A stretch of DNA of 64,000 nucleotides from CALBPI01 sp038524795 (GTDB taxonomy: Bacteria > Pseudomonadota > Gammaproteobacteria > Steroidobacterales > Woeseiaceae). The notes under the pieces are model-generated. The model searched no databases and had not been told where the DNA came from. It worked only from the letters and a program-made list of their open reading frames with translations. Location: positions 1 to 64,000 of the forward strand of contig JBCBIJ010000001.1 of NCBI GenBank assembly GCA_038524795.1, read 5' to 3'. The position numbers were made by a program, and so were the translations under genes. Below are positions 8,890 to 17,003 of the stretch, one piece after another (positions within the stretch are counted from its first letter, which is position 1; each line of letters begins with the position of its first letter).

Positions 8890-8909
8890 TTCGTCAAGAT
8901 TCGTCAAGC
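8890..8909. promoter_or_regulatory. Tandem GTCAA-N5-GTCAA box, CpxR-type
   Basis: TTCGTCAAGA (8890-8899) is followed at once by TTCGTCAAGC (8900-8909), a 10-base tandem repeat. The spacing matches the E. coli CpxR box GTAAA-N5-GTAAA. It sits between the Spy-like gene (minus) and the glyoxalase gene (plus), with a CpxRA-like pair 4 kb away. The repeat is seen; binding by that regulator is inferred. Confidence 0.5.
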
Positions 8910-8961
8910 ACGCCGCGCCCTGCTAGCCTGCGGCCTCCCGCCCTGCCTGGAGACCAGACAC

Positions 8962-9402
8962 ATGCAGTATCTGCACACGATGATCCGCGTCAGCGACCTC
9001 GACGCCTCGCTGGACTTCTATTGCGACAAGCTCGGGCTGGTCGAGGTCAATCGCTACGAGAATGAGGGCGGCCGGTTCACGTTGGCGTTCCTGGCCGCAC
9101 CCGAAGACGTCGAGCTCGCACGCGAACGCAAAGCACCGCTCATCGAGCTGACTTACAACTGGGACCCCGAGAACTACACGGGCGGCCGCAACTTCGGGCA
9201 CCTGGCGTTTCGCGTCGACGACATCTACAGCTTGTGCCAGCGCCTCGCCGATAGCGGCATCACGATCAATCGCCCACCGCGCGATGGCCACATGGCCTTC
9301 GTGCGCTCGCCCGACGGTATCTCCATCGAGCTGCTGCAGAAAGGCCCGTCGCTGGACGCGGCCGAACCCTGGGCCTCGATGAAGAATACGGGCAGCTGGT
9401 AG
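8962..9402 (+). CDS. gloA: Lactoylglutathione lyase (glyoxalase I)
   Basis: A 146-residue protein with two beta-alpha-beta-beta-beta modules of the VOC fold. MIRVSDLDASLDFYCDKLGL, RNFGHLAFRVDDIYSL and MAFVRSPDGISIELLQ match GloA, including a metal-binding His near residue 5 and Glu near 129. The enzyme turns the hemithioacetal of methylglyoxal and glutathione into S-lactoylglutathione in the cytosol. The start at 8962 is favoured over an upstream GTG because the fold begins directly after it and GGAG precedes it. It diverges from the Spy-like gene. The ETY-like Glu at the middle of the chain (LIELTYNW) is present. Confidence 0.88.
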   Translation: MQYLHTMIRVSDLDASLDFYCDKLGLVEVNRYENEGGRFTLAFLAAPEDVELARERKAPLIELTYNWDPENYTGGRNFGHLAFRVDDIYSLCQRLADSGITINRPPRDGHMAFVRSPDGISIELLQKGPSLDAAEPWASMKNTGSW

Positions 9403-9453
9403 CTGCCGGGCGCTGCCGCCCTCGGCTACACTTGCACGACGGGGGAGAACAGC

Positions 9454-11001
9454 ATGACGACACGCGCGCGCATCCGCACGGGACTGAGCATCGCCGCAGC
9501 CGCATTGGCGCTGACGGGGTGTGTAACCAATCCCGTCACAGGCCGCTCCGAGCTCACGATAATTTCGGCCCAGCAGGAAGTGGCCATGGGCGCCAATGCC
9601 TACGCGCCCATGCAGCAGTCTCAGGGCGGGCAATTCCGGCTTGACCCGGCCGTCGGAGAATATGTCGCGCGGGTGGGTCAGAAGATGGCTGACGTCAGCG
9701 ACCGCGACCTGCCTTACGAATTCGTCGTCCTGAATAACGGTGTGCCCAATGCCTGGGCGTTGCCGGGTGGCAAGATCGCCATCAATCGAGGACTGCTGCT
9801 CGAGATGAACAGTGAGGCCGAACTCGCGGCCGTGCTGGGCCACGAGGTCGTGCACGCCGCGGCCAAACACAGCGTGCGCCAGATGCAGCGCGGCATGTTG
9901 CTGCAAGCGCTTGTCGTGGGCACGGCTGTGGTCACCAACGACTCCGACTACGGGCAGCTCGCGACGGGTGCCGCCAACGTGGGCGCCAGCCTGCTGACAT
10001 CTGCCTACAGCCGCGGCGCCGAATCCGAGGCGGATCTCTACGGCATGCGTTACATGAGTCGGGCGGGCTACGACCCACAGGGCGCTGTTGATCTGCAGCG
10101 GACTTTCCTCGCTTTGTCCGCTAATCGACCGCCGTCGGGGCCCAACCTGTTTGCCAGCCATCCGCCTTCTCAACAGCGACTCACGGCCAACGCGGCCACG
10201 GCGCAAGAGCTGCCCGCAGGCGGCACCGTCGGTCGCGACAGCTACGCGGCCGCGATGCGTACACTCACAGAAACCGCGCCGGCGTTCGAGCGCTACGACG
10301 CCGGCCGCAAGGCGCTATCAGAGAAGAAATACGACACCGCGATGCAGCACGCCCGCGCGGCGATCTCGGCCGTGCCGGCGGAAGCAAGCTTCCACGGACT
10401 AGCTGGCGACATCGAACTGATGCGCGATGACACATCGGACGCGATCACGCACTACACGCGTGCGCTCGACCGTGACGCGACCTTTTTCTACTACCACCTG
10501 CAACGCGGCATCGCGCGCGAGCGCCGCGGCTCGATTGACGGCGCCAAGGTCGACCTCGAGAACAGCCTGCGGCTCTTCGAGACCGCTCCCGCGCAATACA
10601 CGTTGGGCAAGATCGCGCTGGCACAGCGCAACACGGGCGAGGCCCGGCAGCGCTTCGCGGCCGCCGCGCAGGCACCGGGCGACGTGGGGCTGGCAGCGCG
10701 CGGCGAACTCATGCGCCTCGACCTTGCCAACAACCCTGGGCAGTACATCAACGTGCGCACAGGCACCGACGACGCGGGGCAGCTACTCGTGCGCGTCGAG
10801 AACCCGAACCCGCTGGCCGTGCGCAGCCTGGTTTTCCGGATCCGCTATCTCGACAGCGCGAACCAGGTGCGCGACATCCAGCGCACCCTCAACGGCACGC
10901 TCTCCGCGGGCACAGGCACAACGCTCTCAACGGGCCTCGGCCCCTTCACGAGCGCGCAACAATTCGAGGTCACGCTGGTAAGCGCGGCCCTCGCTGAATA
11001 A
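9454..11001 (+). CDS. Lipoprotein M48 metallopeptidase with TPR tail
   Basis: A 515-residue protein. It begins with a lipoprotein signal (lipobox LTGC near residues 20-23). The peptidase domain has the zinc motif HEVVH near residue 130 and the third ligand in ESEADLYGM near 190. A region of TPR-like helices (about 275-400) and a C-terminal beta domain of about 90 residues follow. It resembles the YfgC/BepA and LoiP group of periplasmic quality-control proteases acting on outer-membrane proteins. The C-terminal beta domain is not in BepA as I know it. It heads a four-gene cluster, 25 bases before the next gene. Confidence 0.87.
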   Translation: MTTRARIRTGLSIAAAALALTGCVTNPVTGRSELTIISAQQEVAMGANAYAPMQQSQGGQFRLDPAVGEYVARVGQKMADVSDRDLPYEFVVLNNGVPNAWALPGGKIAINRGLLLEMNSEAELAAVLGHEVVHAAAKHSVRQMQRGMLLQALVVGTAVVTNDSDYGQLATGAANVGASLLTSAYSRGAESEADLYGMRYMSRAGYDPQGAVDLQRTFLALSANRPPSGPNLFASHPPSQQRLTANAATAQELPAGGTVGRDSYAAAMRTLTETAPAFERYDAGRKALSEKKYDTAMQHARAAISAVPAEASFHGLAGDIELMRDDTSDAITHYTRALDRDATFFYYHLQRGIARERRGSIDGAKVDLENSLRLFETAPAQYTLGKIALAQRNTGEARQRFAAAAQAPGDVGLAARGELMRLDLANNPGQYINVRTGTDDAGQLLVRVENPNPLAVRSLVFRIRYLDSANQVRDIQRTLNGTLSAGTGTTLSTGLGPFTSAQQFEVTLVSAALAE

Positions 11002-11026
11002 CACACGAACCAACAGGGGAATCACC

Positions 11027-12196
11027 ATGGCGCAGTCTCCAATGCAGTACCTGGATAAGGCACTGGGCAAGCTCCGCGACCTCGGGCTCATGCCAGAGAA
11101 AACCGAAGAGGCGCCCGTCATCGCGCTCATCGAGCGCATCAGCGACCTCGACCCGGATCGGACGCTGGCCATCGCGCGTACGCTCAATCAGGCCTCGCTG
11201 TTCAACACCGTAGTCCGCGAGCAGATCGAAGCCATGCGCATCGGCGAGCGCTACGAAGACATCACAGGCGCATTCAACAGCATCCGTGACGACGCGCGCA
11301 GCATGGTGGAGCAGCTCGACGACGGCAAGATCGACCTCTGGGAGCGTGCGCAAAACGTGTGGATGAAAGTATCACGCGGCGACATCCCGTCGCGCTTTAA
11401 CAAAATCAAGGAAACCTACCTCGAGGTGGCCGCCGACTCACGCGACCAGATCGAGCGCGAGCGCATCATCCTCGACGCCTACCGCGACTTCCGCGGCGCA
11501 CTCAAGGAATCCGAAGTGCTCTCGCTGCAGGTTCTGAAGACAGCGACGGAAAAGCTCGACGCGCAAAAAGAAGCGCTGGCGGCAGCCGCCAAAGCAATTG
11601 ATGAGTCGAACACCGAAGACCGCGAGGCGCAGGCCAAACTCGAGCTCAAGCGCGATGCCGAGCTGCGTCGACTGCAGCTCGTCGACGAGCGTTACCAAAT
11701 CGCAAAGGACCTGGCCGACAACCTGACCATCTCCTACAACACGAGCGAGACCGTCATGGCGCGGCTGCTGCAAACAACACACGCCAAAGAACGCGTCTAC
11801 TCACAGGCTGTCACGTTCTTCGGCACCAACGAAACGGTGTTTACGGCACTCGCCGCATCCTTCACGGGTCTGCACGGCCTGCACGAGGCGACGGAGACGC
11901 TCAACGCCATGAAGGAAGGGATCTCCGAGAGCCTCGAGGTGCTCGCCGAAGTGGGCGGCAAGGTGCAGGAAGAAGCCGTGAAGGCCGGCTACGGCCCGAC
12001 CATTCGCGCTGACGCCGTGAAAGCGCTCGTTGACTCGGTCGTGAACTTCCAGGAACGCTCCGCGCAGCTCATTGAAGAAGCGCGGCAGGCCTCAACGCGC
12101 AACGCCGAAGAAGTGCGGCTCGCGGTCGAGGACGGCAAGCGCCGCATGACGGAGCTGGCCAACCGCGGCCAGGGCCTGACGCTGCAGTCGGACTGA
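11027..12196 (+). CDS. Conserved helical protein of unknown function
   Basis: A 389-residue, almost entirely alpha-helical, charged protein with no signal peptide or membrane segment. Long heptad-like stretches occur at about 120-240, for example around KLDAQKEALAAAAKAIDES. It recalls a widespread family sometimes labelled cell-surface protein, and is faintly similar in layout to TelA/YaaN toxic-anion proteins. Neither name is secure and no catalytic motif is visible. AGGGGAATCACC provides a ribosome site before the ATG. It lies between the M48 peptidase and a single-pass membrane protein on the same strand, which suggests a shared envelope-related role. Confidence 0.75.
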   Translation: MAQSPMQYLDKALGKLRDLGLMPEKTEEAPVIALIERISDLDPDRTLAIARTLNQASLFNTVVREQIEAMRIGERYEDITGAFNSIRDDARSMVEQLDDGKIDLWERAQNVWMKVSRGDIPSRFNKIKETYLEVAADSRDQIERERIILDAYRDFRGALKESEVLSLQVLKTATEKLDAQKEALAAAAKAIDESNTEDREAQAKLELKRDAELRRLQLVDERYQIAKDLADNLTISYNTSETVMARLLQTTHAKERVYSQAVTFFGTNETVFTALAASFTGLHGLHEATETLNAMKEGISESLEVLAEVGGKVQEEAVKAGYGPTIRADAVKALVDSVVNFQERSAQLIEEARQASTRNAEEVRLAVEDGKRRMTELANRGQGLTLQSD

Positions 12197-12203
12197 TCGA
12201 CCT

Positions 12204-13502
12204 GTGAACGCCCCCGCTCCCGCGCCGGTCGACGAAGACGTCGGCCTCGGCGACGTCCTGCTGGCCATGGATGTGGTCGACACGCTGCGCCACGAGCAGC
12301 GTGTCGTCTCGGAGGCGTTGGGCGAGGAAGCGCGGGAGCAGGCGCTCGTCGATCGCGTGCGCCGCGCCTACCGCGCACAAGGCATCGAGGTCAGCGACGC
12401 GCTAATCGCAGAAGGCGTCGCCAAGCTCAAAGAACAGCAGTTCGACTACACGCCCCCGCCACCGGGCCTGGGGACGGGGCTTGCGAAAGCCTGGATCAAC
12501 CGGGGCCGTATTGGCACTGGCCTGGCTGCGGTTGCGTTGCTCGTGGGCGTCGTCGGTGGTGGCTGGTACGGCTTCGTAGAGCGGCCTGCACAAAAGAGAC
12601 TGGCGACGCTTGTCTCATCGACGGACGCGGGCATTGCCGACGCCACCCGCCAGCTCACGTTGCTCGAGGAGCGCCGCAAAGCGCTCGCCAGTCGCATTGA
12701 CACGGAACGCGCCGCGCGCACGCCGCAGGCCGCACAGGCTGCCGTCACGGCTGAGCTCGACAACGCCACGCAAAGCCTGGCGAGTGCGGGCTCGGCGCTC
12801 ACCGAAGCGGCGACCTTCGCGCAGGTAGCCCGCAACCGCGAGCCCGAGAACAAGACCATGGCGCAGTCGCGCAACGACCAGCTCACGCGGCAGCGCGTGC
12901 TGTTGACCACCGCTGGCAGCGAACTCGGCAATGCCGAGCGCGCCCTGGGCGGCCTCGACGCGCTGCGAACCTTGCCCGAGACCATCACCACACTGCGCGA
13001 CGAGGCGCTGGCCGCAGCGGCCACGGGCGACGCACGAACACGCATCGGCGATACGGCATCGAATGCGCTCTCGGCATTGAGCCGCGGCGAAGCGAGCTTG
13101 GCGAGAACTGGCGTGTCGAGCCTGCGCAGCATGATTGAGACGCTGCAGCAGACACTTGAGGTGCGCATCGTTTCGCGCCCGGGCGTGCTTTCGGGTGTCA
13201 TCCGTACGCCCAACAACAACCGGCGTATCAATAACTACTACCTCGTCGTCGAAGCGGTCGACAGTGCTGGCAAGCCCGCACGCCTCGCGATCGAGTCCGA
13301 AGAAGACGGCACGACACGTACGGTAGCGCTGTGGGCCGTGCGCGTCTCCGAATCGACCTTCAATGGCGTGCGCCGCGACAAACAGGACGACGGCATCATC
13401 CAGAACGATGCCGCGGGCGCCAAACCGCGCGGCCACCTCGAGATTGACTGGTCGCTGCAGCGTTCCGGGGGCTTCATTCACACCTGGGAGAACCCGCGGT
13501 GA
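12204..13502 (+). CDS. Single-pass membrane protein, DUF6384-like
   Basis: A 432-residue protein beginning at GTG, 7 bases after the previous stop. The N-terminal 85 residues contain LAMDVVDTLRHEQRVV and LVDRVRRAYRAQGIEV, which I recognise from the DUF6384 family. A transmembrane helix lies at about 108-126 (AAVALLVGVVGGGWYGF). Long coiled-coil-like helices (about 130-310) and a C-terminal beta domain of about 100 residues (RPGVLSGVIRTPNNNRRINN) follow. Function is unknown. It overlaps the next gene by the GTGA of start and stop. The family name is from memory and needs a profile search. Confidence 0.7.
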   Translation: MNAPAPAPVDEDVGLGDVLLAMDVVDTLRHEQRVVSEALGEEAREQALVDRVRRAYRAQGIEVSDALIAEGVAKLKEQQFDYTPPPPGLGTGLAKAWINRGRIGTGLAAVALLVGVVGGGWYGFVERPAQKRLATLVSSTDAGIADATRQLTLLEERRKALASRIDTERAARTPQAAQAAVTAELDNATQSLASAGSALTEAATFAQVARNREPENKTMAQSRNDQLTRQRVLLTTAGSELGNAERALGGLDALRTLPETITTLRDEALAAAATGDARTRIGDTASNALSALSRGEASLARTGVSSLRSMIETLQQTLEVRIVSRPGVLSGVIRTPNNNRRINNYYLVVEAVDSAGKPARLAIESEEDGTTRTVALWAVRVSESTFNGVRRDKQDDGIIQNDAAGAKPRGHLEIDWSLQRSGGFIHTWENPR

Positions 13503-14929
13503 GTTCGGGGCGCGACTTGTTGCACGCCATCGAAGGCGCGCTCGGCGAAAGCCGTACAGCGTTCCGCGCGCTCGATTTGGAGATGCAACGCCGCAGCGCT
13601 GCGCTGGGCCGCACGCGCGGCCGCGAGGCTTCACTGTACCGCCAGCTCGCGGCACTGCGACTGGCCGATGTGGCCGACGGCGAGTTTGGCGAATCGATGT
13701 CTCGCGCCGAGCGCCAGGCCGCGGCCATTCTCGACCGCCGCGACGCCAGCGCGGCCGAACTGAACACCCGCATCGATGGCGCCGAATCCGTACTGGCAGA
13801 ACACGAAGCCGAGCGAGAACGTGCAGCCACAAGCCGCGACGAAGCGGCCCTTGCGCTGGACGCGTTGCTCGATGCCGTCGACACGAAGCTCGGTGACGAT
13901 CCCAACTACCAGCAGCGCGTGGCCGGCGTGCAGCAAGCCATCGAGACTGCGGCCAATGCCGCGGCCAAGACGGCTGAGGCCGAGGCGCGTCGTGACGATA
14001 AGCGCCAGCCGTTCGATGCCGATCCACTGTTCAGCTATCTCTGGTCACGCCGTTACGGCACGCCCGACTACCGCGCCAACCTCATCGCGCGCTTCTTCGA
14101 CCGCCTCGTCGCCCGCCATGTTCGCTACGAGCCCGCGCGCCGAAAGTACTACGCGCTCACGGAAATCCCGCGGCGGCTGCGCGCGCACACCGCGCGCATG
14201 GAAGCGGCCGCCGAAACAGCGGCAGTGTCACTGTCCGACTTCGAGCGTGACGCCGACCTTGCCGCGGGCGCGGAGCCGCTTGAAAACGCGCTCGAAGCCG
14301 CGCAGGCGCGCTGCGACGACATTGATGCCACGATCGAGGCTGACGAATCGGCACTGAACACGCTTTATGCCGAACGTGATGCGTTTGCCGAGGCACGCGA
14401 CCCCCACTGGGCCGAAGCCATGGCGCTACTCGACAAGGCCATGCGTGCGGAGCCCATCGCTGAGTTGCGTCGCGAGGCGCTGATGACGCCCGCCATCGAG
14501 GACGACGACCTCGTCGATTCGCTGGAGGCACTGCTCGAGCAGCAAGAAGAGCTTGGCGACTACCTTGAAGACCACCGTGACCTGCACGCGAAACGCGCGC
14601 GGCGCGTCGACGCGCTCTCGGCCATCCGGCGGCGCTACAAGTCGAAGCGCTACGATTCACCACACAGCCGCATTCGCGACCGCCGCGAAATCGAGGACAT
14701 GCTGGCGGGCTTCCTGGCGGGCCTCGTGACAAGCGACGGCCTGTGGCGCGCCATCCGCCATGCGCAGCGCTTCAAGCGCCCGCCCAAGATGTCCTCAGGC
14801 GGCCTGCCCCGGGGCGTCAAGATCCGCTTCCCGCGTGGCGGCGGCGGGGGCGGTGGTTTCGGAGGCGGCGGCTTCGGCGGCGGCGGCGGATTCGGTGGCG
14901 GCGGCTTCAGCAGTTCGGGCGGATTCTAG
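13499..14929 (+). CDS. Coiled-coil protein with glycine-rich tail
   Basis: A 476-residue cytosolic-type protein with no signal or membrane helix. Helical, Ala/Glu/Arg-rich sequence runs to about residue 430. A basic patch (RPPKMSSGGLPRGVKIRFPRG) is followed by about 30 residues made almost only of Gly and Phe (GGGGF repeats, ending SSSGGF). Similar Gly/Phe tails occur on TPM-domain and DUF2207 membrane proteins and on low-complexity assembly proteins. The GTG start lies inside the stop of the previous gene (translational coupling). The product is unknown; the tail could mediate self-association or membrane contact. Confidence 0.7.
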   Translation: MSSGRDLLHAIEGALGESRTAFRALDLEMQRRSAALGRTRGREASLYRQLAALRLADVADGEFGESMSRAERQAAAILDRRDASAAELNTRIDGAESVLAEHEAERERAATSRDEAALALDALLDAVDTKLGDDPNYQQRVAGVQQAIETAANAAAKTAEAEARRDDKRQPFDADPLFSYLWSRRYGTPDYRANLIARFFDRLVARHVRYEPARRKYYALTEIPRRLRAHTARMEAAAETAAVSLSDFERDADLAAGAEPLENALEAAQARCDDIDATIEADESALNTLYAERDAFAEARDPHWAEAMALLDKAMRAEPIAELRREALMTPAIEDDDLVDSLEALLEQQEELGDYLEDHRDLHAKRARRVDALSAIRRRYKSKRYDSPHSRIRDRREIEDMLAGFLAGLVTSDGLWRAIRHAQRFKRPPKMSSGGLPRGVKIRFPRGGGGGGGFGGGGFGGGGGFGGGGFSSSGGF

Positions 14930-14995
14930 GCCCGAACACGCGCCCTGCACCACGGCGGTGCGCCGCAAAAACCCACTGCACCATGGCGTGCCAAA

Positions 14996-15050
14996 TTGCA
15001 GCTGCAAGCGCACTGGCGCCACCCAGTGTCAGATCATCTAAGCGGCTGAC
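14996..15050. promoter_or_regulatory. Palindrome cluster upstream of sigma-54 promoter
   Basis: Three inverted repeats crowd within 55 bases: TTGCAGCTGCAA (perfect 12-mer, 14996-15007), CACTGG-N6-CCAGTG (15011-15028) and GTCAG-N13-CTGAC (15028-15050). They end 41 bases before the -24 element at 15091. Sigma-54 promoters need an upstream activator site, commonly 80-150 bases from the start. The repeats are seen; the enhancer role is inferred. Confidence 0.4.
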
Positions 15051-15090
15051 TCCAAAGCCAAATTCGGAATCTTGGGCGCCCCTCGATGAG

Positions 15091-15107
15091 TTGGCACGTC
15101 GCTTGCT
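15091..15107 (+). promoter_or_regulatory. Sigma-54 (-24/-12) promoter
   Basis: TTGGCACG-TCGC-TTGCT matches the sigma-54 consensus YTGGCACG-N4-TTGCW at every specified position. GC of the -12 element is at 15105-15106, so transcription would begin near 15117. It is intergenic, on the plus strand, and no protein-coding gene follows on that strand before the convergent wax-ester synthase gene. Confidence 0.65.
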
Positions 15108-15116
15108 CTAATAGAG

Positions 15117-15255
15117 ACAGGCGGCCGCAAGGCCGCACCGACTTGCCGGCGCGGGACGCCACCTAAAGGTACGCCCCCCGTCATCTGAACGTACGTCTCG
15201 CGTCGGCAAACCAAACCCCCCAGGCAGGCCCGGCCGCGAGTGGACGTGCTCGCGG
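15117..15255 (+). ncRNA. Candidate sigma-54-dependent structured small RNA
   Basis: The 361-base gap 14930-15290 holds no convincing gene. From the predicted start near 15117, a 6-bp stem with a GCAA tetraloop comes first (15121-15136). Then comes a 16-bp helix pairing 15143-15158 with 15194-15209, which includes two G-U pairs and a 35-base apical region with an inner ACCT/AGGT hairpin. A 7-bp hairpin (15234-15255, CCGCGAG/CTCGCGG) follows and could mark the 3' end, though no T run follows it. The two wobble pairs mean the helix is better as RNA than as a DNA palindrome. No match to a known RNA family is recognised. Confidence 0.4.
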
Positions 15256-15290
15256 TTCGGGCAGCGGATCACCCCGCAACGTCTTTGAGC

Positions 15291-16904
15291 TCAGTCAGCC
15301 GCAGGCCGCGTGTCGCCGTTGAGCGGTGTGACTGATGCGGACTTGGGCGCGCTGGGTTCGGCGGGCTTGGCTGGCGCTTTGGTTGCCTTTGGCTTGGCCG
15401 CTTTCTTTTTTGTCTTGCGCTTCGCAGCCGCCTTTTTGGCGGGCTTGGTCGCAGGCTTTTCGACGGGCTTCTCGACAGGCTTCTTCGCCGCTGCCCCGAC
15501 CGTGGCCGCGTACATCTCGTCGAACGACGCCTGCAGGCAGGACATGTAGAAGGCCGGGTCCGGCATCATTTCGCGACAGGCCACGATGCTAATCGCGATC
15601 ATGCCGTTGTAGCTGACGACGGGGTGGAACAGGCCCACACCGTGCACGACGGGGCCCATGCCGAAGTTGGCGACCATTTTCGAACCCATCGAGTACAGCG
15701 GAACGTTCACACCGGGCACGTTGCTGATCACCGTGTTGAACACCGGTTTCACGGACTCAGCCATACGCATGCGGCCGTAGGCCCTCACGGCGAGACCGGC
15801 CACCGTCGAAGGCAGGAAATCCGCAGCACTCGCCATGAGGTCGGGACCGAGCGTGAAGGTCATCTTCTTCGCGTTGTCGCTGCCTTCGTGTACCGCGAGC
15901 AGGCGCTCGACGGGGTCCTCGATGTCACTGCGGATCGGCAGACTCATAGCGGCGACCAGATTGCCCTCGGCGCGCATCTTGTCCTGCGGGCGAATCGACA
16001 TGGGCGCCATGGCAACGAGCGATTCTTCGGGCAGCTCGTGCTTGGCCTGCAGGTACTTGCGCAGCGCGCCGCCGCAAATGGCGACCACAACATCATTGAG
16101 CTTGATGCCTTCGCGCGAGTTCTTGATGGCCTTGATGTCATCGAGCTTGAACGCCAGCGCGTCAAACACGCGGTTTGGCGACACGTTGTCATTGAAGCGC
16201 GTGCGCGGCACCGGCGGTGTCGGTTTGATCTGCTTGGTGGCCATGCCGCCAGCCAGCCGGCCCAGCGAGGGCAGCGCGCGCGCCGCCGTGCGCGCCAACC
16301 GAACGGGGCCTGTCGCGGTGCGTTGCGCCGTGCGAGCAAGCAGCTCGAGGCCCGTGGGCTCGCGCTCAGGCACCCAGCGACCCGTATCGTCGTTAACTTC
16401 GGCGTCGGGTGTCGGGTCGTGCAGGGCCGCCGCAATCTCGGCGCCCGACACGCCGTCAATGGCGGCGTGGTGAATCTTGCTGACCACGGCGAAGCTGCCA
16501 GGCGGAATGCCGTCGACGGCGTCGAGGCCCTCAATGACCGTCACTTCCCAAAGCGGGCGATTCATATCGAGCGCGCGGGCGTGCAGGCGTGCGGCCTGAA
16601 TGCAGAGCTGGCGCCAGTCACCGGGCTGCGGCAACGCAATGTGTCGAATGTGGAATTCGAGGTCGAAATCCGGGTCCTCGATCCAGTACGGATGGTCGAG
16701 CGACAGCGGCACCCGGGCGAGGCGTTGCCGGAACACGCGCGCGCGGTGCAGTCGTTGCTCGTAGAAGGACAAAATGTCCTTGAAGCGCACGTGCCCGCCG
16801 GGGGCCGTCGACTGATCGTAGATACAAAGGCTGCCGATGTGCATCGGCGTGTTGGTCGTTTCCAGGTAAAGGAACGACGCGTCGAGACCGGTGAGCTGGT
16901 GCAT
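15291..16904 (-). CDS. Wax ester synthase/diacylglycerol acyltransferase
   Basis: A 537-residue WS/DGAT-family enzyme. MHQLTGLDASFLYLET is the classic N-terminus, the catalytic HHxxxDG motif (HHAAIDG) is at about residue 144, and a late NVPGVNVPLY motif is present. It transfers acyl groups from acyl-CoA to fatty alcohols or diacylglycerol, making storage wax esters or triacylglycerol. The enzyme proper ends near residue 465. The last 70 residues are a Lys/Ala/Pro repeat (KPVEKP, KPAKKAAAKRKTKKK) like the tails of histone-H1-like proteins and PhaF-type phasins, an unusual addition. A perfect palindrome abuts the putative -10 box upstream. Confidence 0.92.
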   Translation of the reverse strand: MHQLTGLDASFLYLETTNTPMHIGSLCIYDQSTAPGGHVRFKDILSFYEQRLHRARVFRQRLARVPLSLDHPYWIEDPDFDLEFHIRHIALPQPGDWRQLCIQAARLHARALDMNRPLWEVTVIEGLDAVDGIPPGSFAVVSKIHHAAIDGVSGAEIAAALHDPTPDAEVNDDTGRWVPEREPTGLELLARTAQRTATGPVRLARTAARALPSLGRLAGGMATKQIKPTPPVPRTRFNDNVSPNRVFDALAFKLDDIKAIKNSREGIKLNDVVVAICGGALRKYLQAKHELPEESLVAMAPMSIRPQDKMRAEGNLVAAMSLPIRSDIEDPVERLLAVHEGSDNAKKMTFTLGPDLMASAADFLPSTVAGLAVRAYGRMRMAESVKPVFNTVISNVPGVNVPLYSMGSKMVANFGMGPVVHGVGLFHPVVSYNGMIAISIVACREMMPDPAFYMSCLQASFDEMYAATVGAAAKKPVEKPVEKPATKPAKKAAAKRKTKKKAAKPKATKAPAKPAEPSAPKSASVTPLNGDTRPAAD

Positions 16905-16952
16905 GACAGTAATTCGGTTGCGGAGCCGAGGTGCCCAAGCGGGCGGTCTGTC

Positions 16953-16976
16953 AGTATAGCAGGCGCGCGCGCCTGC
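16953..16976 (-). promoter_or_regulatory. Promoter and palindromic operator of wax synthase gene
   Basis: On the minus strand TATACT (16953-16958) is a good -10 box. Directly upstream lies a perfect 18-base palindrome, GCAGGCGCG plus its complement (16959-16976), filling the spacer between -10 and -35. A protein bound there would block the promoter. The sequence is seen; the regulator is unknown. Confidence 0.45.
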
Positions 16977-17003
16977 GCTGTTTGGACTGCGAATGCAGCG
17001 TTT

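Noticed and set aside
8923..10206. 427-residue open frame on the minus strand
   Set aside because: It is antisense to the glyoxalase I and M48 peptidase genes, which have clear domains and ribosome sites; its composition is that of a high-G+C shadow.
12615..14027. 470-residue open frame on the minus strand
   Set aside because: It is antisense to two overlapping plus-strand genes with proper start coupling and has Arg-rich shadow composition.
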